From: Rossellomorea vietnamensis NBRC 101237
GTDB lineage: Bacteria; Bacillota; Bacilli; Bacillales; Bacillaceae_B
Direction of reading: 5' to 3'
Assembly (NCBI RefSeq): GCF_001591825.1
Contig: NZ_BCVQ01000021.1
Location: 1 to 64,000, forward strand
DNA: 64,000 nt
Below, piece by piece: positions 1-9,409 of this stretch (within the stretch, counting starts at the first letter, position 1; every line of letters begins with the position of its first letter). The notes under the pieces were generated by a model that ran no database searches, was not told the DNA's origin, and saw only the letters and a program-made list of their open reading frames with translations. Both the position numbers and the translations under genes were made by a program.

Positions 1-41
1 CGTTGGGGGCTCCCCCTGTGAGAGTAGGACGTCGCCAGGCA
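1..41 (+). rRNA. rrf: 5S ribosomal RNA, 3' end (partial)
   Basis: The first 41 bases match the conserved 3' portion of Bacillus 5S rRNA: a G-run, CTCCCCCTGTGAGAGTAGGA, then CGCCAGGCA. The gene begins outside the window. No tRNA gene follows, so this looks like the end of an rRNA operon, supported by the hairpin and T-rich tract at 51-84. Confidence 0.93.
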
Positions 42-50
42 AATAGAAAA

Positions 51-84
51 AGAGTAGCTCTTAGGAGTTACTCTGTTTTGTTTT
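51..84 (+). terminator. Rho-independent terminator of the rRNA operon
   Basis: A 10-bp stem (AGAGTAGCTC with GAGTTACTCT, one G-T pair) and TTAG loop are followed by GTTTTGTTTT. It lies about 10 bases after the 5S end. Confidence 0.85.
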
Positions 85-525
85 GAAATGGTATGCAATG
101 AGTCTCCGGAAAGGTATTATTTGGTAAAATACGCAATAAACGAAAAAATGACGCAATTATCCCGAAAATGACGCAATCAGGCTTAAAAACGACGCAACTA
201 TTCCATCAATACCTGTACTAATCTCTTAATACAGCTACCCTTTCTACCAATTTGACATCCTCATCAAAGTATTTCAACCAAAGTGTTCCCACTAGGATCA
301 AATATAAAGGAAAAGTAGACTCATTTTTAAAAAATAGAATAGAAATCTATCATTTATTCAATATAATGCCTATCGAAACTTTATTTATTCAATTTTTCAC
401 AATTTGAACCAGATCTAACCCAAATCCCACCCCACCCAAAGCAACCCATCCCCCCAAGCACATACCTTCCCTCCACATTCCACCCCCCTTATACTAAACT
501 CAAACCCTATTAGGAGGTCATCCAA
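85..525. other. Gene-free stretch downstream of the rRNA operon
   Basis: No supportable gene lies here. It contains the four phased ACGCAA motifs (128-197), an AT-rich middle, and a strand-asymmetric C-rich tract at about 417-490 (runs of CCC and CCCC, few G). No clear promoter for the next gene was recognised; its ribosome binding site AGGAGG lies at about 511-516. Confidence 0.6.
128..197. repeat. Four ACGCAA motifs at 20-21 bp spacing, each after an A-tract
   Basis: ACGCAA occurs at 131, 151, 171 and 192, spacing 20, 20 and 21 bp. The last three are preceded by G. Each follows four to six A residues, so A-tracts and motifs recur every two helical turns. Such phasing can bend DNA or seat a protein on one face. 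Function unknown. Confidence 0.75.
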
Positions 526-1176
526 ATGACAACAACAAACATGCGTAAACAATACAACGAATATATCGCTAAGTTCAAAGAGAAAACCCCTCAGGAAATG
601 CAGGACAAGATGGGGAAAGCAATCACAGAACTAGAAAACTCAGAGGAAGGAAATGGTCTCCGCATAGGGGACAAAGCACCAGAGTTCACATTACCCGATG
701 CTACAGGCAAGGTGGTTCAATTAAGAGAGATCCTGGACAAGGGCCCTGTGGTCCTCACTTTCTATCGCGGCGGATGGTGCCCGTATTGCAACATGGAGCT
801 GCGTGCCTACCAACAGCTGATGGAGGACATTAAAGCTGCGGGAGCTGAGCTTGTAGCGGTCAGTCCGCAGACGCCGGATGCATCCCTTTCTACTAAAGAA
901 AAAAATGAACTTGATTACTTTGTTCTGAGTGATGAAGGAAATAAAGTGGCGGATGAATATAAGCTTGTGTACAAACTTCCTCCATACTTGGTAGACATCT
1001 ACAAAGAAAAGGGACTCGATCTTGAGAAAGCGAACGATAGTGATTCCTGGACCCTTCCTGTTTCTGCGACGTATATTATTCAGCAGGATGGTACGATTGC
1101 GTACGAATATACGAAAGCCGATTACAAAGATCGTGTAGAACCTTCTGAAGTGGTTGAGAAGTTAAAAGCTTTATAA
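526..1176 (+). CDS. Peroxiredoxin-like protein (AhpC/TSA family)
   Basis: A 216-residue protein with a redoxin fold. A helical N-terminal segment (about 1-45) is followed by the GDKAPEFTLPDATG strand-turn typical of AhpC/TSA proteins, then FYRGGWCPYCN with the presumed redox cysteines Cys85 and Cys88. Classical peroxiredoxins have a single peroxidatic cysteine in a PxxxTxxC context; the WCPYC pair makes this the thioredoxin-like subgroup often annotated as peroxiredoxin-like. It probably reduces peroxides or disulfides in the cytoplasm. The start has an AGGAGG site about 9 bases upstream, and a terminator follows at 1191-1240, so it is likely transcribed alone. Exact substrate not deducible. 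Confidence 0.85.
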   Translation: MTTTNMRKQYNEYIAKFKEKTPQEMQDKMGKAITELENSEEGNGLRIGDKAPEFTLPDATGKVVQLREILDKGPVVLTFYRGGWCPYCNMELRAYQQLMEDIKAAGAELVAVSPQTPDASLSTKEKNELDYFVLSDEGNKVADEYKLVYKLPPYLVDIYKEKGLDLEKANDSDSWTLPVSATYIIQQDGTIAYEYTKADYKDRVEPSEVVEKLKAL

Positions 1177-1190
1177 GAATGCAGTCCAGG

Positions 1191-1240
1191 ACGGCTATGT
1201 AGCTGCTTATGAAAAGCGGCCACATAGCCGTTTTTGTTTT
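1191..1240 (+). terminator. Terminator after the peroxiredoxin-like gene
   Basis: Outer stem ACGGCTATGT/ACATAGCCGT, inner stem of 7 bp, then TTTTTGTTTT. Confidence 0.85.
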
Positions 1241-1413
1241 AATCCGCCCCAAATAGGAAAAACAAGGAGTGTGGAACTGCGTTTTTTCTAGAAATTGTCA
1301 TCTAATATTTACTCATAATTCTTTCTGAAGTGGTTCATATTCTCGGTTTTTTCTAGTAAAATAGGAACTTAATTTGAGCATACTACAGTAGTAGTGTAGA
1401 GAGGAGCATCCAG

Positions 1414-1965
1414 GTGTTAGAGAACAGTGTGATGATGGTCATCATTATTTTATTGATTAATATCGTGTATGTATCATTTTTTACGATAAGAATGATCCTG
1501 ACGTTGAAGGGCTATCGATATTTTGCAGCGTTTGTGAGTACGTTTGAAGTGGTCATTTATGTGGTGGGTCTCGGGCTTGTGCTGGACAATCTGAATGAGA
1601 TCCAGAACTTGATTGCGTATGCAGTCGGGTACGGTCTTGGTGTCATTGTCGGTATGAAGATCGAGGAGAAGCTGGCTCTTGGATATATCACGGTGAACGT
1701 GATTACGAAGGAGTATGATAAGGCCCTTCCGAATGAGCTTCGTGCACGTGGATACGGTGTGACGAACTGGGAGGCGAATGGCCTTGAGGGGAACCGTATG
1801 GCCTTGCAGATCCTGACACCGAGGAAGTATGAGATGAAGCTGTATGATACAATTAAAGAGCTTGATCCGAAAGTGTTCATCATTGCTTATGAACCGAAAG
1901 CGATCCACGGCGGGTTCTGGGTGAAGACCGTGCGAAATATACGTAAAGGAAAATTAAAAGAATGA
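1414..1965 (+). CDS. yebE: UPF0316 membrane protein YebE (DUF2179)
   Basis: A 183-residue protein. The N-terminal part (about 8-82) is hydrophobic with about three membrane segments, and the C-terminal part (about 90-183) is the soluble DUF2179-type domain. Length and position before yebG and the purine operon match B. subtilis YebE. GTG at 1414 is chosen because GAGAGGAG lies eight bases upstream; an internal ATG at 1432 would cut into the first hydrophobic segment. It overlaps yebG by four bases (ATGA), so the two are translationally coupled. Biochemical role unknown; the C-terminal domain may bind a ligand, which is inference. Confidence 0.88.
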   Translation: MLENSVMMVIIILLINIVYVSFFTIRMILTLKGYRYFAAFVSTFEVVIYVVGLGLVLDNLNEIQNLIAYAVGYGLGVIVGMKIEEKLALGYITVNVITKEYDKALPNELRARGYGVTNWEANGLEGNRMALQILTPRKYEMKLYDTIKELDPKVFIIAYEPKAIHGGFWVKTVRNIRKGKLKE

Positions 1966-2162
1966 GTAAAAAGAAGTTATTATTTGAAGTGCAGGAAAAC
2001 GAGAGTATTGCAGAATGCCTCGATCGTATGAAGGGAATGGGCTATATGCCGGTTAGACGGATGGAAAAGCCTGTTTTTGAAGAACAGAAAGAAGGAAATA
2101 AAACGGAGTATGTCCCTATAAGGCAGACAATTGTCTTTGAAGGAAAAAGGATTGAAGAGTAA
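1962..2162 (+). CDS. yebG: NETI-motif protein YebG
   Basis: A 66-residue, highly charged, soluble protein starting [20 protein letters not shown]. The [13 protein letters not shown] stretch corresponds to the motif that names the NETI-motif family in Bacillus, and the position between yebE and purE matches B. subtilis. Start ATG overlaps the yebE stop by four bases. No known enzymatic motif is visible. It is probably co-expressed with the YebE membrane protein and may act with it. Confidence 0.85.
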   Translation: MSKKKLLFEVQENESIAECLDRMKGMGYMPVRRMEKPVFEEQKEGNKTEYVPIRQTIVFEGKRIEE

Positions 2163-2170
2163 AACGCTTC

Positions 2171-2214
2171 AAACCCGAACATTAATTTTCAGACTTTTAT
2201 TATCGTTCGATTAT
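2171..2214 (+). promoter_or_regulatory. Paired PurBox-like operator upstream of purE
   Basis: Two inverted PurR-type boxes: CCGAACATTA (CCGAAC at 2175-2180) and GTTCGATTATT (GTTCG at 2205-2209), the reverse complement of the same motif. About 16 bases separate the 14-base boxes, the arrangement known for B. subtilis PurR operators. They lie just upstream of the -35 element. PurR repression relieved by PRPP is the established mechanism of the family; its use here is inferred. Confidence 0.78.
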
Positions 2215-2217
2215 TCG

Positions 2218-2246
2218 TTGACAGAGTCTTCATATCACGTTATGAT
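2218..2246 (+). promoter_or_regulatory. SigA-type promoter of the purine operon
   Basis: TTGACA (2218-2223), 17-base spacer, TATGAT (2241-2246). Near-consensus vegetative promoter; transcription should begin about 2253, ahead of the riboswitch. Confidence 0.9.
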
Positions 2247-2266
2247 GGAGACAAATAAACCGAATA

Positions 2267-2337
2267 CCCTCATATAATAATGGGAATATGGCCCATGAGT
2301 CTCTACCTGACTACCGTAAATGGTCGGACTATGAGGG
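2267..2337 (+). promoter_or_regulatory. Guanine-class purine riboswitch aptamer
   Basis: P1 is CCCTCAT/ATGAGGG. The conserved J1/2 ATATAAT, loop 2 AATATGG, J2/3 GAGTCTCTACC and loop 3 CCGTAAAT are all present. J3/1 reads GGACTATG: the C in ACTATG corresponds to C74, the base that pairs with guanine (U in adenine riboswitches). Guanine or hypoxanthine binding should favour the terminator at 2405-2467 and switch the operon off, as in B. subtilis. Confidence 0.96.
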
Positions 2338-2404
2338 AAAGTAGATGTCTGGATGCAGATCTCATGGTGTGGACCTTACCCTGATTGAAGGGACCATTCT
2401 CTGT

Positions 2405-2469
2405 AAAATACCCAGATCAATTGCTTTCTCTCAAAGTAAAGTAGAGAACAGTTGATCTGGGTATTTTTT
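2405..2469 (+). terminator. Riboswitch-controlled terminator before purE
   Basis: A 16-bp perfect stem (AAAATACCCAGATCAA with its complement at 2452-2467) ends in a T-run. It forms the expression platform of the guanine riboswitch. Confidence 0.92.
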
Positions 2470-2497
2470 GTTAGCGGAGATTCGGTAAACTGCGGGA

Positions 2498-2510
2498 GGT
2501 GCCTGTCACC
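2498..2510. repeat. Short dyad repeat GGTGCCTGTCACC between ribosome binding site and purE start
   Basis: GGTG and CACC flank CCTGT. The GGGAGGT ribosome binding site merges into its left arm and the ATG follows three bases after the right arm, leaving about 13 bases between GGAGGT and ATG, longer than usual. Confidence 0.65.
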
Positions 2511-2513
2511 ATT

Positions 2514-2993
2514 ATGATATCAGTGATCATGGGAAGTACATCGGACTGGGAGACAATGAAGCATGCGTGTGAGGTATTGGAGGAGCTTGAGATTCCATTC
2601 GAGAAACAGGTGGTATCGGCTCACAGGACACCTGATTATATGTTTGAATTTGCAGAAGGGGCTAGAGCCCGAGGAGTGAAAGTGATCATAGCAGGTGCAG
2701 GAGGGGCTGCACATTTACCGGGGATGGTGGCAGCGAAAACCACATTGCCTGTGATAGGGGTTCCGGTGCAGTCAAAGGCATTGAATGGGATGGATTCACT
2801 GTTATCCATCGTACAGATGCCAGGCGGAGTACCGGTTGCGACGGTGGCGATCGGGAAAGCGGGAGCTACGAATGCAGGACTCCTTGCTGTTCAAATCCTT
2901 TCGATAGAAGATACAGAGTTGGGAGCAAGATTAGATAATAGACGGGAAGCGCTACGGGAAAAAGTGATGGAAAGCAGTGATGACCTTGAATAA
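2514..2993 (+). CDS. purE: N5-carboxyaminoimidazole ribonucleotide mutase PurE
   Basis: A 159-residue class I PurE. It moves the carboxyl group of N5-CAIR to give CAIR, working directly after PurK. Visible family features: N-terminal [10 protein letters not shown] phosphate-binding loop, SAHRTPD with the catalytic histidine, and [15 protein letters not shown] at 2514 is chosen because PurE homologues start just before the IIMGS strand; an in-frame GTG at 2499 overlaps the ribosome binding site. First gene of the purine operon. The unusual dyad sequence between ribosome binding site and ATG is described separately. Confidence 0.95.
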   Translation: MISVIMGSTSDWETMKHACEVLEELEIPFEKQVVSAHRTPDYMFEFAEGARARGVKVIIAGAGGAAHLPGMVAAKTTLPVIGVPVQSKALNGMDSLLSIVQMPGGVPVATVAIGKAGATNAGLLAVQILSIEDTELGARLDNRREALREKVMESSDDLE

Positions 2994-4140
2994 GAAGACG
3001 ATACTACCAGGACAGATGATTGGGATTATCGGCGGCGGACAGCTTGGCCGGATGATGGCACTGGACGCGAAAGCAAGAGGCTTTCGGGTGGCTGTATTAG
3101 ATCCTTCGCCTGACTCACCATGTGCACAGGTTGCCGATCTTGTGATCACGGCAGGCTTCGATCAGTATGACGCGTTATACAGACTGGCAGAAGAGTGCGA
3201 TGTGATTACATACGAATTCGAGAACATCGACTATGAAGCGCTGAAATGGCTGTCTGAGCGAGCTTATTTACCACAAGGTGCTGAATTGATCCGCATCACT
3301 CAGGACCGCATCATGGAAAAGGAAGCCCTTACGTTTGCAGGTGTGGAAGTGGCTCCTTATGCTGTGATTAAACAACAGAAGGACATCTATGATAATATAG
3401 AAAAGCTTGGCTATCCAGTGGTTTTGAAAACGACGAGGGGCGGTTATGACGGGAAGGGTCAATTTGTGATCCGGGAAGCAGGCGAGATAGAGGAAGCCGC
3501 TGCTTTATTGGAGAACGGTCCATGTGTGTTGGAGAAGTGGATTCCTTTTGAAAAAGAGCTATCCGTGATCGTGACACGTAATCCTGACGGACAGCAAACG
3601 AACTTTCCGGTAGTGGAAAACATTCATGTTGATAATATCCTGCATGAAACAATTGCGCCTGCCAGGGTGAGTGAAGAAACAGCAGCTAAAGCGATCGAGA
3701 TGGCGAAGAGAATCAGTGAGACACTCGATCTTGTAGGGACTCTTGCCATAGAGATGTTCCTGACAGCAGACGGGGACATCTACATCAATGAACTGGCTCC
3801 AAGGCCGCATAATTCCGGCCATTACTCGATTGAAGCATGTGATTTCTCCCAATTCGCCCAGCACGTCAAAGCGGTTTGTAATTGGCCGCTTGTCCAGCCT
3901 ACCTTATTAAAGAACGCTGTGATGGTTAATCTATTAGGAGAGCATATCGAGCCTATAATGAAGGCTGTTCCAAAACACCCGGACTGGTTTATCCATCTGT
4001 ACGGCAAGGGTGTACCGAAGCCGAAGCGCAAGATGGGGCATGTCACGATCTTAACGAATGAGTTAGAAGAGACAATGTCGAACGTAAAGGAAGCCGGGAT
4101 TTGGAAGGTGCAAGAAAAGATCGGAGGACGACTGGTATGA
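2980..4140 (+). CDS. purK: N5-carboxyaminoimidazole ribonucleotide synthase PurK
   Basis: A 386-residue ATP-grasp ligase that carboxylates AIR with bicarbonate and ATP to give N5-CAIR for PurE. The N-terminal [12 protein letters not shown] loop, the central ATP-grasp region ([12 protein letters not shown], and [12 protein letters not shown]) and the metal-site stretch [14 protein letters not shown] are all present. The start overlaps the end of purE by 14 bases, indicating coupling; a GTG one codon earlier is possible. Full length for the family. Confidence 0.95.
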   Translation: MTLNKKTILPGQMIGIIGGGQLGRMMALDAKARGFRVAVLDPSPDSPCAQVADLVITAGFDQYDALYRLAEECDVITYEFENIDYEALKWLSERAYLPQGAELIRITQDRIMEKEALTFAGVEVAPYAVIKQQKDIYDNIEKLGYPVVLKTTRGGYDGKGQFVIREAGEIEEAAALLENGPCVLEKWIPFEKELSVIVTRNPDGQQTNFPVVENIHVDNILHETIAPARVSEETAAKAIEMAKRISETLDLVGTLAIEMFLTADGDIYINELAPRPHNSGHYSIEACDFSQFAQHVKAVCNWPLVQPTLLKNAVMVNLLGEHIEPIMKAVPKHPDWFIHLYGKGVPKPKRKMGHVTILTNELEETMSNVKEAGIWKVQEKIGGRLV

Positions 4141-5432
4141 TAGAACGTTATACACGCCCTGAAATGGGAGCAATTTGGACAGAGGAAAATCGTTTTCAAG
4201 CATGGCTTGAAGTAGAAATCCTTGCTTGTGAAGCATGGGCTGAGATCGGGGACATTCCGAAAGAGGATGTGGCGAAGATCCGTGAGAACGCAGGCTTCAA
4301 TGTGGACCGCATCAAGGAAATTGAAGAAGAAACAAGACACGACGTCGTAGCTTTCACAAGAGCGGTTTCTGAGACCCTTGGAGAAGAAAGAAAATGGGTT
4401 CATTACGGACTGACTTCTACGGACGTTGTAGATACGGCCCTTTCGTATCAACTGAAGCAAGCGAACGAGATTATTTTAAAAGACTTGGAACGCTTCGTTG
4501 AAATTTTAAAAAACAAAGCGATTGAGCATAAGCATACGGTCATGATGGGGCGTACGCACGGTGTTCATGCGGAGCCGACTACATTCGGTCTGAAGCTTGC
4601 CCTTTGGTACGAAGAGATGAAGCGTAACGTGGAACGATTCAAAGCAGCGGCTGACGGAGTGGAATTCGGTAAGATTTCCGGTGCGGTTGGAACGTATGCC
4701 AATATCGATCCATTCGTTGAGTCTTATGTGTGCGAAAAACTAGGCATCAAGCCTGCACCGGTTTCCACACAAACACTTCAGCGTGATCGTCACGCTCATT
4801 ACATGGGGACGCTTGCCCTGATTGCGACATCGATCGAGAAGTTTTCTGTTGAGGTTCGCGGATTGCAAAAGAGTGAGACGCGTGAAGTAGAAGAATTCTT
4901 CGCAAAAGGTCAAAAAGGATCGTCAGCGATGCCGCATAAGCGTAACCCGATCGGTTCTGAAAACATGACGGGGATGGCCCGCGTGATCAGAGGATACATG
5001 CTGACAGCGTATGAGAACGTGCCACTGTGGCATGAGCGTGATATCTCTCACTCTTCAGCAGAGCGTGTGATTCTGCCGGATGCGACGATCGCCCTTAATT
5101 ACATGTTGAACCGTTTCGGCAACATCATCAAGAACTTGACGGTCTTCCCGGAGAATATGCAGCGTAATATGGATCGCACACTTGGCTTGATTTACTCTCA
5201 ACGTGTTCTTCTCGCTCTTATCGATAAAGGGATGACTCGTGAAGAGGCGTATGATACGGTTCAACCGAAAGCAATGGAAGCGTGGGAGAAGCAAGTGGCC
5301 TTCCGCTCCCTCATTGAAGAGGATGCAACCATCACGTCCAAGCTGTCGCCGGCTGACATTGATGATTGTTTCGATTACAACTATCACTTAAAACATGTGG
5401 ATACAATCTTTGAACGTTGCGGCTTAGTATAA
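4137..5432 (+). CDS. purB: Adenylosuccinate lyase PurB
   Basis: A 431-residue enzyme of the fumarase/aspartase superfamily that acts twice in purine synthesis: it releases fumarate from SAICAR and from adenylosuccinate. The superfamily signature [12 protein letters not shown] is intact, as are [10 protein letters not shown] and [14 protein letters not shown] with the catalytic histidine. The start ATG overlaps the purK stop (ATGA) with GGAGG at 4123-4127; an upstream extension of the open frame lies inside purK and is not part of the protein. Confidence 0.96.
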   Translation: MIERYTRPEMGAIWTEENRFQAWLEVEILACEAWAEIGDIPKEDVAKIRENAGFNVDRIKEIEEETRHDVVAFTRAVSETLGEERKWVHYGLTSTDVVDTALSYQLKQANEIILKDLERFVEILKNKAIEHKHTVMMGRTHGVHAEPTTFGLKLALWYEEMKRNVERFKAAADGVEFGKISGAVGTYANIDPFVESYVCEKLGIKPAPVSTQTLQRDRHAHYMGTLALIATSIEKFSVEVRGLQKSETREVEEFFAKGQKGSSAMPHKRNPIGSENMTGMARVIRGYMLTAYENVPLWHERDISHSSAERVILPDATIALNYMLNRFGNIIKNLTVFPENMQRNMDRTLGLIYSQRVLLALIDKGMTREEAYDTVQPKAMEAWEKQVAFRSLIEEDATITSKLSPADIDDCFDYNYHLKHVDTIFERCGLV

Positions 5433-5446
5433 GTCCTTCTGACAAA

Positions 5447-5487
5447 TGAATAAGGCAGGGGTTTTTAACGGAATCCCTTCCTTTTTT
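5447..5487 (+). terminator. Weak terminator or attenuator-like hairpin between purB and purC
   Basis: AAGGCAGGGG and CCCTTCCTT form an imperfect stem followed by seven T. It sits inside the operon, so read-through or processing is expected if it works at all. Confidence 0.4.
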
Positions 5488-5540
5488 TATGAAAATATAG
5501 ACTGAAGATTGGAAATTTTCAATGAACAGGGGGGTTTCAT

Positions 5541-6266
5541 ATGGAAAAAGGAACGCTTTTATATGAAGGAAAAGCGAAGCAGATCTTCGAAACGAATGAT
5601 GAAGAGGTTGTCTGGATTCAGTATAAGAATTCTGCCACTGCTTTCAATGGGGAGAAGAAAGCGGATATCGACGGCAAAGGGGTTTTAAATAATAAGATTT
5701 CGAGCTTGCTATTTTCAAAGCTTGCCGAAAAAGGAATACAGAGTCACTTTATTAAACAGATTTCAGAGGATGAGCAGCTGGTCAAACGTGTAAGGATCAT
5801 TCCACTTGAAGTCGTGGTCCGGAACGTGATTGCAGGAAGTTTATCCAAACGGCTTGGAAAAGAAGAGGGGACATCCCTTCAAAAGCCGATCATCGAATTT
5901 TACTATAAAGACGATGATCTTGGAGATCCCCTGATCACCGATGATCATATTGATTTCCTGGAGATCGCGTCTCGGGAAGAACGTGCCGAGATCAGAGAGA
6001 TGGCACTCGGTGTGAATGAAGTCCTTCAAGAGATATTTAGAGAAGCGGGAGTCACCCTCGTCGATTTCAAATTGGAGTTTGGGAAAGACCGTCATGGAAC
6101 AATTCTATTAGGGGATGAAATTTCACCTGATACATGTCGTCTGTGGGACGCCGAAACGAACCAAAAGCTTGATAAGGATGTTTTCAGAAGAGATATTGGG
6201 AGTTTAACAGAAGTATACTCAATCATTTTAGAACGCTTAGGAGGAAACAAACTATGTACAAAGTAA
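5541..6266 (+). CDS. purC: SAICAR synthase PurC
   Basis: A 241-residue phosphoribosylaminoimidazole-succinocarboxamide synthase, joining aspartate to CAIR with ATP. N-terminal YEGKAKQIFET and the central EVVVRNVIAGSLSKR and DDHIDFL stretches are the family signatures; the length is normal. The G-rich ribosome binding site lies about 7 bases before ATG. Its 3' end overlaps purS by 13 bases. Confidence 0.96.
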   Translation: MEKGTLLYEGKAKQIFETNDEEVVWIQYKNSATAFNGEKKADIDGKGVLNNKISSLLFSKLAEKGIQSHFIKQISEDEQLVKRVRIIPLEVVVRNVIAGSLSKRLGKEEGTSLQKPIIEFYYKDDDLGDPLITDDHIDFLEIASREERAEIREMALGVNEVLQEIFREAGVTLVDFKLEFGKDRHGTILLGDEISPDTCRLWDAETNQKLDKDVFRRDIGSLTEVYSIILERLGGNKLCTK

Positions 6267-6508
6267 AGGTTTATATCACATTAAGAGAAAGTGTATTAGA
6301 TCCTCAAGGAAGTGTTGTGAAACAGGCACTGCATTCAATGGAATTCAAAAGTGTTGAAGATGTGCGCGTCGGAAAGTATATGGAGTTGACTCTTCCATCA
6401 TCTGTTGAAAACGTGGAAGCGACGGTTGAGGAAATGTGTCATCGCCTGCTTGCGAACCCGGTCATCGAGGATTACCGATATGAAATCGAGGAGAGTGTCG
6501 CTCAATGA
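6254..6508 (+). CDS. purS: FGAM synthase subunit PurS
   Basis: An 84-residue protein starting [19 protein letters not shown], the typical PurS opening. PurS bridges PurL and PurQ in the three-part FGAM synthetase and is needed to pass ammonia from PurQ to PurL. It overlaps both neighbours (13 bases with purC, 4 with purQ), so stoichiometric translation of the complex is likely. Confidence 0.95.
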   Translation: MYKVKVYITLRESVLDPQGSVVKQALHSMEFKSVEDVRVGKYMELTLPSSVENVEATVEEMCHRLLANPVIEDYRYEIEESVAQ

Positions 6509-7191
6509 AGTTTGCAGTAATTGTATTCCCAGGCTCTAACTGTGACATCGATATGTACCATGCGATCAAGGATGAAATCGGTGAGGAAGTGGACTACGTT
6601 TGGCACGATGCTGATAATCTGGAAAACTATGATGCGATTCTATTACCAGGTGGATTCTCGTACGGGGATTACCTTCGTTCAGGAGCGATTGCCCGTTTCT
6701 CGAACGTGATGAAAGAGGTTGTGAAAGCGGCTGAGCAAGGGAAGCCGGTTCTGGGTGTATGCAACGGATTTCAGGTTTTATTGGAAACAGGGTTATTACC
6801 AGGGGCAATGCGCCGGAATGACAGCTTGAAGTTCATTTGTAAAACCGTGCCATTAACCGTTGAGAATAATGAGACGATGTTTACGAATGGCTATGAAAAG
6901 AACGATGTGATCCAAATTCCGATTGCCCACGGTGAAGGGAATTACTTCTGTGATGAAGAGACGATGATCACACTGAAAGAAAACAATCAAATTGTGTTCA
7001 CGTATACGGATGAAAATCCGAACGGAAGCGTTGAGAATATTGCAGGAATCACCAATAAACAAGGAAATGTCCTTGGGATGATGCCTCATCCGGAACGTGC
7101 CATGGATACTTTACTAGGTAGTGAAGACGGGAAGAAACTATTTCAATCGATTGTGAAACACTGGAGGGAAAAACATGTCGTTAATGCTTGA
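6505..7191 (+). CDS. purQ: FGAM synthase glutaminase subunit PurQ
   Basis: A 228-residue class I glutamine amidotransferase. The nucleophile elbow GVCNGFQVL gives the catalytic cysteine, and [10 protein letters not shown] supplies the His and Glu of the triad. It hydrolyses glutamine and feeds ammonia to PurL through the PurS-containing complex. The start overlaps purS by four bases, and the 3' end overlaps purL by 17. Confidence 0.96.
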   Translation: MKFAVIVFPGSNCDIDMYHAIKDEIGEEVDYVWHDADNLENYDAILLPGGFSYGDYLRSGAIARFSNVMKEVVKAAEQGKPVLGVCNGFQVLLETGLLPGAMRRNDSLKFICKTVPLTVENNETMFTNGYEKNDVIQIPIAHGEGNYFCDEETMITLKENNQIVFTYTDENPNGSVENIAGITNKQGNVLGMMPHPERAMDTLLGSEDGKKLFQSIVKHWREKHVVNA

Positions 7192-9409
7192 ACCAACTTC
7201 AACGCAAGTGAAAGAAGAGCAGCTTTATCGTGAGATGGGTTTAACAGACGAAGAATTTTCAATGGTGGAAAACATCCTTGGAAGAACACCGAACTACACA
7301 GAGACCGGTCTTTTCTCTGTTATGTGGTCAGAGCATTGCAGCTATAAAAATTCGAAGCCTGTACTGATGAAATTCCCAACGACAGGCGAACGTGTTCTTC
7401 AAGGGCCTGGAGAAGGAGCTGGGATTGTTGATATTGGCGATGATCAAGCAGTGGTGTTCAAAATCGAGAGTCACAATCATCCGTCAGCGATTGAGCCTTA
7501 TCAAGGAGCGGCAACAGGTGTCGGGGGTATTATACGAGACGTATTCTCGATGGGGGCAAGACCTGTCGCACTCCTCAACTCTTTACGCTTTGGAGAGTTG
7601 GATTCTCCTCGTGTTCAGTATCTATTTAAAGAAGTCGTAGCGGGTATCGCCGGATACGGTAACTGTATCGGGATCCCGACGGTCGGCGGTGAAGTTCAAT
7701 TTGATGCTTCTTATGAAGGAAATCCACTTGTAAACGCCATGTGTGTCGGGTTGATCGATCATAAGGATATTAAAAAAGGTCAGGCACATGGGGTCGGGAA
7801 TACTGTGATGTACGTTGGGGCAAAAACTGGTCGTGATGGCATTCACGGAGCGACTTTCGCATCCGAGGAACTGAATGAAGGATCGGAAGAGAAGCGTCCG
7901 GCGGTTCAAGTGGGAGACCCATTCATGGAGAAATTACTACTTGAAGCGTGTTTGGAGCTTGTTCAGAACGATGCTCTTGTGGGCATTCAGGATATGGGAG
8001 CGGCCGGCCTGACAAGTTCTTCAGCGGAAATGGCGAGTAAAGCGGGATCCGGAATCGAAATGGATCTTGATCTTGTACCACAGCGTGAAAGAGGTATGAC
8101 GGCATATGAAATGATGCTGTCGGAATCTCAGGAACGCATGTTGATCGTCGTTGAAAAAGGCCGTGAGCAAGAGATTGTCGATCTTTTTTCTAAATATGAC
8201 TTAGAAGCGGTTTCCATCGGGAAGGTGACAGATGATAAGCGTCTTCGTCTTCTTCACAAAGGGGAAGTTGTGGCAGATGTACCGGTGGATGCTCTTGCTG
8301 AAGAGGCACCTGTTTATCACAAGCCTTCTCAGGAAGCGGCTTACTATAAAGAGTTTCAGGCAATGGAAACGCCCGCTCCAAAGGTGGAAGATTATAAAGA
8401 AACGCTTAAAGCATTGTTACAGCAGCCGACCATCGCAAGTAAGGAATGGGTATACGATCAATATGATCACCAGGTGAGAACAAGTACGGTAGTGAGTCCG
8501 GGTTCTGATGCGGCGGTCGTGCGTGTACGCGGTACGAGAAAAGCCCTTGCCATGACAACGGATTGTAATTCACGTTATTTGTACCTGGATCCGGAAGTTG
8601 GAGGGAAGATTGCAGTTGCCGAAGCAGCGCGTAATATCGTTTGTTCAGGAGCGATCCCACTAGCGATCACAGACTGCCTGAATTTCGGAAATCCTGAGAA
8701 ACCGGAAATCTTCTGGCAGATTGAAAAATCCGTTGAAGGGATGAGTGAAGCTTGTCGTGAGCTATCGACTCCAGTTATCGGCGGAAATGTATCCTTATAT
8801 AACGAATCCATGGGGACAGCCGTTTATCCCACACCTGTTGTCGGAATGGTCGGCCTGATTGAGGACATCGATCATATTACAACTCAAAGCTTCAAGGAAG
8901 CCGGAGATTCTATTTATGTCATCGGGGAAACCCGTGAAGAATTTGGCGGAAGCGAGCTTCAAAAGCTTTCAGAAGGAAAGATCTTCGGGCAGGCACCTGC
9001 GATCGATTTGCAGACGGAGCTTCGCCGTCAAATGCAGCTGTTAGAAGCGATCCAAAAAGGTCTTGTGGCATCTGCCCATGATATCGCTGAAGGTGGTTTC
9101 GCCGTCGCTCTTGCAGAATCGACTTTTGGAACAAAAGGATTGGGAGCAAGCGTCCAGGTTTCTGGAGAAAACACTGTGGCTGACCTTTTCAGTGAAACTC
9201 AATCCAGATTCATCGTATCGGTGAAACCGGAACACAAGGCTGAGTTTGAGAAACTGGTTCCAGAGGCAAAGGTCGTTGGTGACGTGACCGATTTAGGATT
9301 AATCAAGGTGTCATCAGAAGATGGGGACGTCATTTTAGAATCGTGTGTAGAAGAATTGGAGTCAGCTTGGAAAGGAGCGATCCCATGCCTGCTGAAATCA
9401 AAGGTTTAA
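7175..9409 (+). CDS. purL: FGAM synthase large subunit PurL (small type)
   Basis: A 744-residue PurL. It converts FGAR to FGAM with ATP and ammonia. Visible features are [13 protein letters not shown] near residue 50, [21 protein letters not shown], and the repeated half starting near residue 430. The size matches Gram-positive PurL proteins that need separate PurQ and PurS, both encoded just upstream. Ribosome binding site GGAGGG about 7 bases before ATG. Confidence 0.96.
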   Translation: MSLMLEPTSTQVKEEQLYREMGLTDEEFSMVENILGRTPNYTETGLFSVMWSEHCSYKNSKPVLMKFPTTGERVLQGPGEGAGIVDIGDDQAVVFKIESHNHPSAIEPYQGAATGVGGIIRDVFSMGARPVALLNSLRFGELDSPRVQYLFKEVVAGIAGYGNCIGIPTVGGEVQFDASYEGNPLVNAMCVGLIDHKDIKKGQAHGVGNTVMYVGAKTGRDGIHGATFASEELNEGSEEKRPAVQVGDPFMEKLLLEACLELVQNDALVGIQDMGAAGLTSSSAEMASKAGSGIEMDLDLVPQRERGMTAYEMMLSESQERMLIVVEKGREQEIVDLFSKYDLEAVSIGKVTDDKRLRLLHKGEVVADVPVDALAEEAPVYHKPSQEAAYYKEFQAMETPAPKVEDYKETLKALLQQPTIASKEWVYDQYDHQVRTSTVVSPGSDAAVVRVRGTRKALAMTTDCNSRYLYLDPEVGGKIAVAEAARNIVCSGAIPLAITDCLNFGNPEKPEIFWQIEKSVEGMSEACRELSTPVIGGNVSLYNESMGTAVYPTPVVGMVGLIEDIDHITTQSFKEAGDSIYVIGETREEFGGSELQKLSEGKIFGQAPAIDLQTELRRQMQLLEAIQKGLVASAHDIAEGGFAVALAESTFGTKGLGASVQVSGENTVADLFSETQSRFIVSVKPEHKAEFEKLVPEAKVVGDVTDLGLIKVSSEDGDVILESCVEELESAWKGAIPCLLKSKV

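Noticed and set aside
1474-1908. Long minus-strand frames antisense to yebE
   Set aside because: Shadows of the coding strand; no ribosome binding site or family resemblance.
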